From contig OX419761.1 of NCBI GenBank assembly GCA_948567375.1, positions 50,408,501 through 50,472,500 of the forward strand: a stretch of 64,000 nucleotides of DNA, in the 5' to 3' direction. Below, piece after piece: positions 43,190 to 55,450 of the stretch. The position numbers and the translations under genes are program-made. The notes under the pieces are model-generated. The model ran no database searches, had not been told where the DNA came from, and saw nothing but the letters and a program-made list of their open reading frames with translations. Numbering within the stretch: position 1 is the stretch's first letter; the number at the start of each line of letters is the position of its first letter. This stretch comes from Lunularia cruciata (taxonomy: Eukaryota; Streptophyta; Marchantiopsida; Lunulariales; Lunulariaceae).

Positions 43190-44851
43190 ATTTCCGATTA
43201 GGTTGTTTGGCACCTTTGAGTGAGACATATAAGAATAATCAGTCCCAAGATGGGAAATTTGTTGAGAAGGTAGCCATATAGCATTCCTTGAAGAGAGAGG
43301 AGCCCCAAGATAGGAAGTTTGCCAGGAAGGCAACCATGGAGCAAGCTTTGAAGAGAAATGAATCCCTAGATGGGAAGTTTGTTAGTGAAGCAACCATAGA
43401 GGAAGCTTTGGAGAAAGATAAGTTTGATTTTGCGGTGTGGATCAAGCTAATTGCACAAGGACAATCTAAGGAGAGCCAAGAGCCTCATCAAGCAATGGTT
43501 GATCAGATAGTTCAAGAGTTTGCGGACATGTTTCCGGATGGTCTGCCAAAGGGATTACCTTCCAATCGTGGTATGCCCTTCAAGATTAAGTTATCACCAG
43601 GGAGTACTCCAATGAGTAGACCAATCTATTGGCTCTCACCAAAGGAGTTGGAGGAGTTGCAAACAACACTTACAGAGTTGTTGGAGAAAGACTTCATACA
43701 ATATAGTACCTCTCCTTGGGAGCACCGTTACTATTCGTTCCAAAGAAGGATGGAGGACTTTGTTTCTATATTGATAATTGTGGGCTCAATAAGCAAATAG
43801 TGAAGAATGATATCCCTTGCCTCGGATTGATGACTTGCTTGATAAATTGAGTAGAGCATGATACTCTTCCAAGCTGGATCTTTGCAGAGGCTATTGGCAA
43901 ATCCCCATTGATAGGGAGGATGTGCAAAAGATGGCCTTTTGCATAAGGTATGGGCATTTTGAGTGGAGAGTTCTACCTTTTAGGCTCACTAATGCTCCAA
44001 TAATCTTCATGGATCAGATGCATTGGGTGTTGGATGGACTATTGGATTGGTACATGGTGGTATTCTTGGATGATATCTTAATCTATGGCAAGATAGAGGC
44101 AGAACACGTGAATCATGTGCAAGAAGTCCTAAGACGACTACGACAATGGAAATTTTATTGCAAGAAGTCAAAGTGTGCCTTTTGGCAAAAGGAAGTTACC
44201 TTCTTGGGGCACAAGATCTCATCGGAGGGGATCAAGATGGAAGAGGAGAAAATCAAGGCCATTATTGATTGGCCTACTCCAAAGGATCCAACAGAAGTAT
44301 GTGCATTTAATGGACTGGCCAATTTTTACCAATGGTTCATCCATAATTATGCTCATATGGTTGTACCATTAATTGACCTCTTGGGGAAGGACTCGAGCTT
44401 CCAGTGGACCACCAAGTACAAAGAAGCATTCCAAAATTTGAAGCATATGGTGTCTTCAAGGCCCATTCTTCAACTGTATGATCCTCAGCTACCTTGTGTG
44501 CTTGATTTTGATGCTTCTAAATTTGCAATTGGAGCCATGTTGCAACAAGAATTCCCAGATGGACTACATCCCATTACCTTTGTGTCTCACCGACTCAATA
44601 CGGCTGAAAGAAACTACTCTTCTCAAGATTGAGAACAACTTGCAATGGTATATGCCACCAAGGTATGGAGGCATTACCTCTTAGAGAAACAAGTGATCAT
44701 GCAAATTGATCACAAACTATTGTTGCAGACCTTACACTTGAAATACATGAAGACTCAATATCATCAATGGGAGGAACAACTCCAATTGTTTGACATCAAA
44801 CTTGAATACAAAATAGGTCAATTCCACATCATCCTTGATGCTTTATCATGA
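43190..44851 (+). pseudogene. A4 linker repeats, reverse transcriptase and RNase H
   Basis: Linker repeats occupy 43245-43430 (the first unit has a stop). RT pieces are 43288-43800 ([18 protein letters not shown]) and 43922-44632, which keeps [16 protein letters not shown] and the catalytic FLDDILIY (44059-44082), then runs into RNase H (LDFDASKFAIGAML, ERNYSSQD). The last piece, 44645-44851, has MQIDHKLLL, where the Asp is kept. A 1-nt deletion near 43720 and a stop at 44630 separate the pieces. Confidence 0.9.
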
Positions 44852-44860
44852 CGACTTGAT

Positions 44861-46365
44861 TTGAAGTCTCTTCCTCTCATCACAACAGCAATTATGATGG
44901 TATCAATTGACTCCAAGGTCCATAATGAGTTTCAATCAGCTCTACAACAAGATCCTTTATTCCAAATGATACATGGTTGCCTTACATCATGCAACAAGGA
45001 GTACAACACCTTTTCCATCAAGGAGGGCCTTCTATTCCATGAGGATCGGATCTATGTTCCAGCCAAAGGTGATCTTTGAATTGTGCGCCTTCAAGAAGCC
45101 CATGATTTACCCATAGTTGGTCACATGGGTGTGGACAAGACCTTGGGTACCCTCCAATGCCGATAGTGGTGGCCCAACATGACACAAGATGTTTGAGAAT
45201 TTTCCAATTGTGTGAGAGCTGCCAATGCAACAAGGCCAACAACTAGAAGTCAAGTGGACTCCTTCAACCATTTGCAATTCCATCCGCTTGATGGAAGCAT
45301 GTGAGCTTGGATCTTATCACATCCTTGCCCAAGACAAAGCAAGTACACATAGCAATTGTTGTGTTTGTGGATAAGCTTAGTAAGCAAATCTACTTGGCAC
45401 CAACCTATGATATCGTGGATGCTCCAACCTTAGTGAAAATCTACTTAGAAAATGTCTTCAAGCATCATGGGATGCCATGTGTACTCATCTCCCACCAAGA
45501 TCCTTGATTTACTAGGAAGTTTTGGCAAGCACTCTTCCAAATACTTGGCACCAAGCTTGCTTTGTCCATGGCCTATCATCCTCAAATTGATGGACAAACC
45601 AAATGTGAAAATTGTACATTGGAAGATATAATGCGTGCCTTCGTCAATGTCCACCATACCAATTGGGATGAATATCTTGCAGTTATAAAATTTGCCTACA
45701 ACAATTCCAAACAGGCAAGCATTGGATTTTCTCCTTTGTTTCTCAATTTTGGCCAAGATCCACTTGTTCCAGATTCTCTTCTTGTTCCCCCTCCATCTAG
45801 GTTCCTTATACTTCAACATTCTTGACCACTATATTCCTATCTCTCCAACAAGCCAAATCTCACCTTCTTGTTGCTCAAAATCATCAAAAACAATATGCGG
45901 ACCATCATCATTATGATCTCACCTTTGAAGTTAGTGATAAAGTCATGCTATCCTCTAAGTAACCTCCCTCTCCCCCTTGATACCCAAGTTCATAAACTTG
46001 CCCCTAATTGGATAGGACCCTTTGTTGTCACCCAAATTATCTCTCTTGTTGCTTATTGATTGGCCTTGCCTTGTCATATGCGTATCCATCTTGTCTTTCA
46101 TATTTCCAAGTTGAAACCCTTTGTTTCTAACCCCTCTTCCTTTTCCTCTCAAGTCCACCCCCCTCTCCCTCCCCCCCCCCCCCCCAATGTCCTTATCAAT
46201 GATCATGAGGAGTACAAAGTTGATCATATCTTTGTGTGTCATCATATTCAACGAGGCCGTCGACAACATACGGAATACAAGGTCCTTTGGAAAGGGTATC
46301 CCTTTCATGATGTCACATGGGAACCTCTTTCTCACCTCCAAAATGCACAGATGGCCATTCAATAG
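44861..46365 (+). pseudogene. A4 integrase and chromodomain
   Basis: Open pieces follow each other with stops between. They are the N-terminal part (44861-45079), the core (45301-45507, SLDLITSLPKTK, FVDKLSKQIY), the second core part (45562-45825, HPQIDGQTKCEN, where the catalytic Glu is Lys), and the chromodomain (46060-46365: EEYKVDHIF, YKVLWKGYPF, VTWEPLSHLQ). A run of 15 C at 46171-46185 lies in the Pro-rich hinge. A purine tract GCAGTGGGGGAATA precedes the 3' LTR at 46417. Confidence 0.9.
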
Positions 46366-46548
46366 TTTGAAGTTTCACTGGCGATGAGGACGTCACCAAC
46401 TAGCAGTGGGGGAATATGTAACAATATGGAGTTTAGCGATGAAGTTAGAAGGGCTAACAAAGTAGCAAATAAGACAAATTAGCCTAGAATATTTCTGAAG
46501 TATCTAAAAAGCTTCTTGGGAAGCTTCCTGGATACCTTAGCTTGCACC

Positions 46549-48076
46549 TGTAATACTTTGAGGACAAGAGAAGAGAGAAAACACAAATTACACACTCAAC
46601 ATTTGGTGCCCCAAAGGAGCACCTTCTCTTTATTATATAGACAAAGAAGATCTCCTCCAAGGAAGCTCCACCATAGGATTAGGCACACAGATAGGTGACA
46701 TGTCATCAAGCTCCACCCTTGGATTACTTACTTGGATGGGTGATATGTCAATCTAGATCCTATTTGGTTGGTCAAACAAGCTTGACCAAAGGGAATCTTT
46801 TAGGGAATCTTTTAGGGAATCTTCTTGTAGGAGTCTTAGAATCACATGAGTAAGGTACCATTGGAAAGTTCTCGATGAGACAAACCAAGGGGAAGGCCAG
46901 CCTCTCCTCCATTGGGGGGGGGGGGGGGGGGTTGATTAACACATTCTTGAGGCCTAATTCATCTGTTTAGGCCTCCAAAATTGCCTTCAAAGATTTTAGG
47001 CATATTTCGGTTGCTACTCTATTAGTAGAAGTCCATTTTTGGTGATACCTCTTTCTGATCTGTTTAGTCCATCATGTGTAACATCCTTCCAGATATTACC
47101 AAACCAATTCTCACATTTAAATCATATGTGTAATTCTCCAAGGACAAGAGAAGAGAGAAAACACAGATTGCACACTCAAACATTCGATGCCCCAAGGGAG
47201 CACCTTCTCTTTATTATATAGACAAAGAGGATCTCCTCCAAGGAAGCTCCACCATAGGATTAGGGACACAGATAGGTGACATGTCAAAAAGCTCCACCCT
47301 TGAATTACTTACTTGGACGGGTGACCTGTCTGGTCTAGGTCCTATCTGGTTGGTCAAACAAGCTTTGACCGGAGGGAATCTTTTAGGGAATCTTCATGTA
47401 GGAATCTCAGAATCACGTGAGTAAGGTACTGTTGGAAAGCTCTCGACGAGACAAAGCAAGGGAGGAATTTGCACATTTTCGAGGAATTTGCACATTTTCG
47501 AGGAATTTGCACACTTTTTGGGGAGGAATTTGCACATTTTCGAGGCCTAATTCATCCGTTTAGGCCTCCGAAATTGCCTTCAAAGATTTCAGGCATGTTT
47601 CGGTTCCTACTCTATTAGTAGAAGTCCCCTTTTGGTGATACCTCTTTCTGATCTGTTTAGTCCATCATGTGTAACATCCTTCCAGATGTTACCAAACCAA
47701 TTCTCACCTTTAAATCATATGTCTAGCTATTGGTTCTAAGGTTCTCAAGTCTATTTTGGTTTCTGCCCTATTAGTAGAAGTACTCTTTTTGTGATACTTC
47801 TATCTGGTCTATTTTTACCATCATGTATAACATCATTCTAGATGTTACCAAACCAAATTTCACATCTAGATCGTATGGCTAACCCTTGGTATTACAATAT
47901 GTCTAGCTATTGGTTCTAAGGTTCTCAAGTCTATTTCAATTTTTGCTCTATTTGTAGAAGTACTCTTTTGGTGATACTTCTATCTGATCTATTTTGATCA
48001 TCATGTATAACATCATTCTAGATGTTACCAAACCAAATTTCACATCTAGATCATGTGGCTAGCTTGTGGTTTTACA
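46549..48076 (-). mobile_element. Family B tandem LTR unit with target duplication GCACC
   Basis: 1528 bp, flanked by GCACC on both sides. It contains a nearly full family B LTR (46549-47128), a second one directly after it (47129-47896) and a partial third (47897-48076), all minus strand. There is no primer site, coding region or polypurine tract between them. Minus-strand TATATAAT motifs lie at 46632-46639 and 47213-47220. A run of 18 G is at 46914-46931. The part 47721-47896 is repeated at 47901-48076 (180-bp step), so the U3 end is duplicated. Confidence 0.85.
47462..47542. repeat. Short tandem repeat within the second B LTR
   Basis: GAGGAATTTGCACATTTTC occurs four times at about 20-bp steps, with the third copy altered (ACTTTTTGGGG). 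Absent from the first unit and from 1-573. Confidence 0.85.
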
Positions 48077-48359
48077 GCACCTCAAGTAAATAAATTCTTG
48101 AAGCTTCCAACTAGCTTAGTTTGCACGCCAAGTAGGCGGTTTCTAGAAACAAGCTTCTTGAGAAGCTTCTTGGTTAACTTGGCTTGCACTCTAAGAAAGA
48201 GGCTTGAGGAAGCTTCTTGAGAAGCTTGCCAAGGGCCTTGTATGCTACCTATTAATACCAAAGCCATGCTAGGCATTTGGAGTTTTTTCTCATTCCAACC
48301 TCCCAATGTGAGCTTCCATTCTCCTATTTCTCTCCTCAGTCTTGGTCTTTTACACATAG

Positions 48360-49120
48360 AGCAAGCTTTGGAGGAGGGTCAATTTGTTTTTGTGGTTTGG
48401 ATCAAGCCGATTGCACAAGGAGAATCTGAGGAAAGGCAAGAGCCTCATCAAGCAATGGTTGATCAAATAATTCAAGAGTTTGCATATGTGTTTCCAGATG
48501 ATCTGCTAAATGGATCACCTTGTGATCATGGTATGCCCTTCAAGATTGAGTTATTGCCAAGGAGTAGACCAATCTATTGGCTCTCACCAAAGGAGTTGGA
48601 AGAGTTACGAATAACACTTATGGAGTTGTTAACAAAGGATTTCATACGACATTGTACATCTCCTTGGGGAGCACCAATATTATTTGTTCCAAAGAAGGAT
48701 GGAGGACTTTGTTTTTGTATCAACTACCGTTGGCTCAATAAACAAATGGTGAAGAATTCATACCCCTTGCCTCAAATTGATGACTTGCTTGATCAATTGA
48801 GTGGAGCACAATACTTCCAAGTTGGATCTTCATAGTGGCTATTGGAAAATCCTTGTTGATAGGAAGGATGTGCAAAAGACTACCTTTCGTACAAGGTATG
48901 GATATTTTGAGTAGAGAGTTCTGCCTTTTGGGCTTACTAATGCTCCAACAATCTTCATAGATCAGATGAATCGGGTGTTGGGTGGACTGTTGGATCAGTA
49001 TGTGGTGGTGTTCTTGGATGATATCTTAATCTATAGCAAGATAGAGGAAGAACATGTGAATCACGTGCGAGAAGTCCTACAACAACTACAATAGTGGAAG
49101 TTTTATTGCAAGAGGTTGAA
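48360..49120 (+). pseudogene. A3 linker end and reverse transcriptase
   Basis: Continues A3 after A4: [46 protein letters not shown], then [17 protein letters not shown] 1-nt loss near 48830 shifts the frame. FLDDILIYS is intact near 49010-49036. Several stops follow. Confidence 0.88.
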
Positions 49121-49800
49121 GTGTGCCTTTTAGCATGAGGAAGTTAACTCCTTGGGTCACAAGATTTCATTGAAGGGGATCAAGATGGAACAGGAGAAAA
49201 TCAAGGCCATCACTGATTGGCCTATTTTGAAGGATGCTAATGATGTACATGCATCTAATGGATTGGCTAGTTTTTACCGACGGTTCATCCACTACTATGC
49301 TCATGTGGCCGCACCATTGACCGATCTCTTGGGGAACAACTTGAGCTTTCAATGGACCAACAAGCACAAAGAAGCATTCTAAAAGTTGAAACATATGATC
49401 CTCAACTACCATGTGTGGTTGATTTTGATGCTTCTAACTTTGCAATTGGAGTTGTGTTGCAACAAGAATTCATAGATGGATTGTATCTCATTGCCTTTGT
49501 ATCTTGCAGACTCAATACAACAGAAAGGAATTATTCTACTCAAGACTGGGAAAAACTAGCGATGGTATATGCCACCAAGGTATGGAGGCATTATCTCTTG
49601 GGGAAATAAGTGGTCATGCAAATTGATCACAAGCCCTTGTTGTAGGCCATACATTTAAAACACATGAAGAGTTGATATCATTGATGGGAGGAACAATATA
49701 GTTATTTGACATCAAAATTAAGTACAAACCCTATTGGTTCCATGTCATCCTCGATGCCTTCTCATGATTTGAAGTCTCTTCCTCTCATCACGGCGGCAAT
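49121..49800 (+). pseudogene. A3 RT end and RNase H
   Basis: GHKISLKGIKME (49152 on) and the connection region NGLASFYRRFIHYYAHVAAPLTDLLG are readable. The RNase H piece 49352-49609 has VDFDASNFAIGVVLQQ and ERNYSTQDWEKLAMV. Between 49380 and 49400 about 40 bp are missing relative to A1 (the VSSRPILQ part). Confidence 0.85.
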
Positions 49801-51255
49801 TACGATGGTATCAATCAACTCTAAAGTCCAAACTAAGTTTATGATAGCTTTACAACAAGATCCATTCTTTCAAATGGTACAAGGTCATCTTGCAACATAC
49901 GACAAGGAGTACAATACCTTCTCCTACAAGGAAGGCCTTCTATTTCATGAGGACCGGATCTATGTTCCAACCAAAGTTGATCTCTGACTTGTCTTCCTTC
50001 AAGAAGCCCATGATTTACCAATTTTTGGTCACATTGGTATGGACAAGACCTTGGATACACTCCAACACAAATGGCGGTGCCTAACATAGCACAAGATGTT
50101 TGGGAGTTTGTCCGATCATGTGAGAGCTGACAACACAACAAGGCCAGTAACTAGAAACTAAGTGGACTCCTTCAACCACTCCCCATTCCATCTACTCATT
50201 GGGAACATGTGAGCTTAGATCTCATCACATCCTTACCCAAGACAAAGTAAGGTCACACAGCCATTGTGGTGTTTGTGGATAAGCTTAATAAGCAAATCCA
50301 TTTGGCACCAACCATTCATATTATGGATGCTCCAACCTTGGCGGAGATCTACTTCGACAATGTATTCAAGCATCATGGGATGCCTTGTGTACTCATATCC
50401 GACCATGATCCTTGCTTCATTGGAAAGTTTTGGCAGACACTCTTCCAATTACTCGACACCAAGCTTGCTTTGTCCATGGCCTATCATCCTCAAATCAATG
50501 TGCAAATAGAACATGCAAACTGCACCTTGGAGGATATGCTTTGTGCCTTTGTCAATGTTCACCATACCAATTGGGATGAATGTCTTGTAGTTGCATAGTT
50601 TGCATACAATAATTCCAAATAGGCAAGCATTGGATTCTCTCCTTTCTTCCTCAATTTTGGCCAAGATCCACTTGTTCCGGATTCCCTTCTTGCTCCTCCT
50701 CCATCTCATGTCCCTCATACTTCAACCTTCTTGACCACCATATCCCAATCCCTCCAACAAGCCAAACCTCATCTCCTTGTTGCTCAAAATTGACAAAAAC
50801 AATATGCAGACTACCATTGTTGTGATCTCACATTTCAAGTTGGTGATAAAGGCATGCTCTCCTCTAGTAACCTACCCCCCTTCCCCCCACTTGATACCCA
50901 AGTTTGTAAACTTGCACTTAATTAGATAGGACACTTTGATGTCACCAAAATTATCTCTCATGTTGCTTATCAACTTGCCTTGCCTTGAGATATGCATATC
51001 CACACTATCTTTCACATTTCCAAGTTGAAACCATGTGTTCCTAACCCATCTTCTTTTTCCTCTCAAATCTAACCTCCTTCTCCTCCCGTCTCTATCAATG
51101 ATCATGAGGAGTAAGAAGTTGATTGTATCCTTGCGCATCAGCTCATTCAACAAGGCTACCAATAGCATACAGGATACAAGGTCCTTTGGAAACAGTATAC
51201 CCTTGATGATGCCACATGGGAACCTCTTTCTCATCTCCAAAATGCATAAATAGTC
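49706..51255 (+). pseudogene. A3 integrase and chromodomain
   Basis: Open pieces are 49706-49987, 50266-50598 (FVDKLNKQIHLAPT, ISDHDPCFIGKFW, HPQINVQIEHAN, with the DGQTE box lost) and 51035-51253. The chromodomain is reduced to phrases such as YKVLWK and TWEPLSHLQN in mixed frames near 51110-51245. A purine tract GGTGGGGAAATA leads into the 3' LTR. Confidence 0.85.
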
Positions 51256-51303
51256 ATCCGAGAGTTTGAAGCTTCAATGGTGACGTCCTATGGTGGGGAA
51301 ATA

Positions 51304-51704
51304 TGTAACAATATGGAGTTTAGCAATGAAGTTAGTTAGGGTTAACAACGTATCAAATAGGACAAATTAACCTAGAATATCTCAAAAGTATCTAGGAAGC
51401 TTCCCAGTTAGCTTAATTTACACCCCAAGTAAGTAGTTTCTAGAAGCTTCCAACTAGCTTAACTTGCAAGCCAAATAAATGACTCCTAGAAAGAAGTTTT
51501 TTGAGAAACTTCTTAGTTAACTTGGCTTGCACTCCAAGAAAGTAGCTCAAAGAAGTTTCTTGAGAAATTTCTCAAGAGTCTTGTATGCTCCCCATAAATA
51601 CCAAAGTCGAAGTTCATGCAACACATTCGGAGTTTACTCACATTCCAATGTCCCAATGTGATTTTCCATTCTCTTATTTCTCTCCCTGGTCCTGGTCTTT
51701 TACA
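51304..51704 (+). repeat. A3 3' LTR
   Basis: Starts TGTAACAATATGGAG, ends GGTCTTTTACA. It keeps a three-unit heat-shock pattern (TTC, GAA, TTC) at 51438-51450. The right flank AGACC pairs with AGACA at 39020-39024. Confidence 0.93.
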
Positions 51705-53277
51705 AGACCTAAGTATTTCACCGATTATTTTAGAGTTTTCCTCCTATTATTATTATTGCTTAAATATAGAAAACCAAACTGAAAAATGTAGTAAAAAAGA
51801 CAACGAAGATAGAGGGAATAAAAGGAGATTACTTCTTCCTTGGATTTTGTGTTTGTTTTTCCCTTTTCCACTTTTTAATGTTTATATCCCTTTTTTCTCA
51901 TGTTTTCTTCGAAATATTCTATTTGACTCGATTTTCCCTTAAGATGATCACACGAAGAGTGCTGAACGGTCAAGAACGATAACCAATTACTGTAGTCATG
52001 ACTACCGTAGTAAGGGTAAGCAACGGCTGCAGTCATGACTACAGTCGATTTGGACTATGCTCATTTTCATGCTCAGTTACGGCAGTACGCCATCTCAGAA
52101 ATCGTAACCTCCATGAAACAAACATACAGAACACGATTAGCTAGTGTAGATAGCTTTTGCTGGTTCAAATTGACACCCCGAATAATATGCAGTACAGCAA
52201 ATCATAACCTCCTCGACACCAACAAAACACGACAAGATACTGCAGAATGCTCCTGCAACCTCGAGCCACATTGGCTAAAAAGTACCTTTAAATTCACCAC
52301 GAACTTGAGAAAAACAGCACGTGGTGGGATTCTAACTGGAGCAGATCACTCGAGCTCTAACATATGATTTGTCCATATCTCCATAGAGAGCGGAGGATCT
52401 GCATTACTGCATTTGAAGATTGATACGTAGAAGTTCTGGATCTGTTTGATTGTATGTTGTTATAAGAGAGTAAAGATGCTTTCTCAAACGTTTTATTTAG
52501 TATATGTTTCGCGATTGAATGTGTTTCGACTACAATTTGGGCTCATGCCTACTTGCACGTTGCATTTAGTTGCGATGAATTCGCCTTTACACAATAGATG
52601 TATAAGATATTCATACTCCACATATTTAGGCATAAGATGTGCTTCAGCGATGGAATAATTGAAACCAACGATGCAATGGAGTAAATCCTTTTCGGATTCA
52701 ACTGACATCAATCAGCACAAATACAGATCTGAAACAGGACAGGATACCGGGTGGGGGTATCCACAGATGCCTGATCTCGGATCCACCGATTCTTCCATGA
52801 GGTTCTGTTTTTCTCTGTGCTGTACGCATTGGAAGCGCCCAATACAAAAGAAGACCAACAGGATGCAGATGTAAACTCAGCGTAGCTCCAGTGTTTCGCT
52901 TTTTGTCCTCCCCCATACAGCTGCCGTAACATTTCTGATCCCTGTGAGAAAAGTCGATGCCTCTTGCTTGGACCTGGATCTTCCACATACATCAGAAAAG
53001 TAAATGGGGGATAAGTTTGTACTGTGTCTGGAACCGCGAAGTTACCACGTAAGACACCAATTCACCTATCTACCACTTGAATATAAGATCATTGGGTTGT
53101 CGATTAGGTCAGATTCTCCTTACATCCAGTCCTTCATGTCTGGGAGTACAACATTGACACCTCAGTGGACGTGCTTCGGTCATATTAAATATCATATCAC
53201 GTAAATGGCATTCTGCAGCACGAGATGCAATATCCTCGTTCTGAAGATTAAGCACTCCAGTTGCACAAAGCCCTTTC
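51705..53277. other. Unassigned sequence right of A3
   Basis: Several open frames of 60-110 codons on both strands, the longest at 52035-52367 (+) and 52698-52992 (-, two overlapping frames). None shows a motif I recognise or a convincing splice context. Confidence 0.4.
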
Positions 53278-53395
53278 GCATACCGATACTATCAGGGATT
53301 CATGTTACCTCATACGTTTTATTCTTGTACTTCTCGATGGGGTCTTCGCATCTTCCAATCCATCCTACGCGGTCGCCTGTATCTCTTGCTCTGAA
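53278..53395 (-). repeat. SINE-like repeat, copy S1
   Basis: About 118 bp related to S2 and S3: TACCGATACTATCAGGG, TTCTTGTAC, ATGGGGTCTTCGCATC and CCTACGCGGTCGCC in the same order. Strand is arbitrary; I assume the CG-rich end is the 5' end. Confidence 0.6.
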
Positions 53396-53451
53396 ATGAG
53401 ATATGAGAAGGTGCGTTAGCTCTATCTTTCGTTGCATGTTTGCACTTTGAC

Positions 53452-53562
53452 TCACTATTGGGGCTTAGCTCCATTTTACCCCCTAAGTCTTTTCCTTGTA
53501 CGGCTTCATGGGGGTCTTCCCATCCTAATTGTTATCCTACGCGGTCGCCATTTACTCTTGAA
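53452..53562 (-). repeat. SINE-like repeat, copy S2
   Basis: ACTATTGGGGCTTAGCTCC, CCTTGTACGGCTTCATGGGG, GTCTTCCCATCC, CCTACGCGGTCGCC. It lies 57 bp from S1 in the same orientation. Confidence 0.65.
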
Positions 53563-55450
53563 TGGATGGATGTTCAAGGTACAGTAGAACCTTATAATAT
53601 AATATGATGGCGTTGGGACCCAGTGGGCTAAGGAGGGTCAATGTGACTTTTAGACTTCAGCATTGGAATAGATTAGGGAGGTTATTCAGTATTAAGGAAC
53701 TTTCTTGTGTATAACCGTACGAGTCAATCGTGTATGGGCAAGGATCGGCAATTTCAGCAGCAGCAGCCGAAATTTATTCCTCCAAATGTTAGAAGAGTTG
53801 AATCAGCTATTATAGCTTAGTTTCAAGCTGCTTTCTAACATTACGTCGTGAGTTTGGGGAAAGCAACTGCTATGCACCTTCTTTCTCTTACGATAGTTAG
53901 TAATCATCATGGTCTCACTTCTTAAAAAAAATATAAGTAGTCATTCAGACTGGGGAAAGACTCTCGTGATCACCACATGACTATTTCCTGGTCGCAAGGA
54001 GGATTCTTTCTTCCGAGTGAAGAAAGGCATAGTTAGAAAACATATAATTCCTCACCACCTGGTAAAGTTGCGACTCTACTAGACCACGAGAGGGTGAAAT
54101 GGTGGACGGCACGGCTTGCACCTAAAAATCTTTGCATGTTTGCCTTGTGCTCTTTCCTTTCTTGCGCCTTGTATACTTTTTCTTCCCTTCGTGGTCTTCA
54201 ATTTGTCCGGGCTTTCTCATTTTGCTTACAATCAACATGAGTGGCTCATTGACACAAGAAGACACCCCTACACTCACTCACAAACAGATATCTACGCAAG
54301 AATAAAAGTAGCAAGTCTTTCGAAGCAGTCTCCACTCCTAGACGCTACACAATCAGTAGTGAGACAAGAGCGGGTAGATTTGGCATATATGCCTTCAAAC
54401 TTGCACAGAGAGAGAGATATTTTTTATCTCCGGGTAGCATCTGACACGAGGGACAAGATATATTTAAACTTTTCAATTTAAAAGTCGGATCTACTGATAG
54501 CAAGTTGGTCTTGCAAGACGTCCGTGCGCATCAATCGCGCTCTGGCAATCTCCTTTTTCTGATACAAAAAGTGGTGAGACGTAGACGGTCAGCCCAGATC
54601 AGTTAAGACCTCACGCGGAATATTTGATCTGGGATTCGCCGACGACCTGGCTCGGTCTTCCTTTTCTATTATTGCCAAGCAATAGCGATCTCTTCCTAAA
54701 ACAGTCCATTCTTGATAAGTGCCAGTTGGATACTGTAGTGAAATTCTCGATAAAAGTAATGAGGTTGTCTGGGAAAAGATATATTCAAGAAATTGCAGTA
54801 AATATATTCATAGCGGCAAATTCTTTGTAAGTTATAATCATTTCGGGATTTCTCAAGGTAAATATATTTTTGTATAAAAACTAGAAATCCCAATGTTTCT
54901 TAGCTCTGCAATTTTGTAGAAGTTGCACTTATGAAATTTCTGGATAACTGCGAAATTTTCTACAAGTGCAATCTTGGGGCCAGAACTGAGGCACTGCGCT
55001 TATCGGCGGTGAACTGGACTGTACTGTACTGCACTTTGGGACAGCCAGGCAATAAACCAATCACAGACAATGGGTGTCTTACATCATATTAAGTACGTAC
55101 TGGTTGGGGAGTGTTCTATTGTCATCTTTCGTCTTTTAGTGTTTGATGGAAAATGGAATCCATTCACTCTCCTTCAAACTCCATCCATCACCAAGGTTTA
55201 AGAACTGGATACGTACGGTCTACGCATCTGTTCCATCCACTCGGAAAAGACAGAATCTTTCATCTTGAGGACACTGAAGTTCATTGGGAATGGAACTTTC
55301 TGATGAATTTGGGAGAACAAATTTGAACAAGCTGAATGAAATTTCAGTCTATTGTGTAGAGAAAGATCCACCCATGAGTGAATTTCAGCGGCTCCATGCT
55401 AGGACAGTCGAAATGGTTGGCATAAATAGAAAATTGGACGATCCTATCGG
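53563..55450. other. Unassigned sequence between repeat copies
   Basis: No gene recognised. The 121-codon frame 54116-54481 (+) starts with a hydrophobic stretch but has no other support. An inverted pair of ATTTCTGGATAACTGCGAAAT type lies near 54905-54965. 55284-55450 is open (GMELSDEFGRTNLNKLNEI) and may be a piece of an exon I cannot identify, interrupted by S3. Confidence 0.35.

Larger units (their letters stand above)
41202..48354 (+). mobile_element. Gypsy chromovirus family A, copy A4 (inner, full length)
   Basis: 5' LTR 41202-41604, internal region 41605-46416, 3' LTR 46417-48354 (itself split by a family B LTR unit). A perfect target duplication CATAG flanks it (41197-41201 and 48355-48359). 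Without the B unit it is 5620 bp, nearly the length of A1. Order and orientation are the same as A3. It inserted into the protease-RT linker of A3. LTRs differ from one another by many substitutions and a U3 deletion, so it is clearly older than A1. Confidence 0.95.
46417..48354 (+). repeat. A4 3' LTR, split by the family B LTR unit
   Basis: First part 46417-46548, second part 48082-48354; the GCACC at 48077-48081 is the duplicate of 46544-46548. Ends TGTAACAATATGG and GGTCTTTTACA. The U3 heat-shock core is damaged here (a deletion takes the first two units). Confidence 0.93.
39025..51704 (+). mobile_element. Gypsy chromovirus family A, copy A3 (outer, full length, split by A4)
   Basis: 5' LTR 39025-39464, 3' LTR 51304-51704; flanks AGACA (39020-39024) and AGACC (51705-51709) are a target duplication with one change. 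The internal part is 39465-41201 plus 48360-51303 (4.68 kb, against 4.80 kb in A1), so nothing large is missing. A4 sits in the middle with its own CATAG duplication. Without inserts A3 is about 5.52 kb. It is heavily decayed and therefore the oldest layer in this cluster. Confidence 0.93.

Noticed and set aside
39025-51704. Tandem array of gypsy elements made by unequal recombination (four LTRs, three internal parts)
   Set aside because: The CATAG duplication around 41202-48354 and the continuous A3 coding sequence across it show simple nesting of one full element in another.
54116-54481. 121-codon open frame with hydrophobic N-terminus
   Set aside because: The signal-like start is the only feature; no conserved motif, no neighbour and AT/TC-rich composition.
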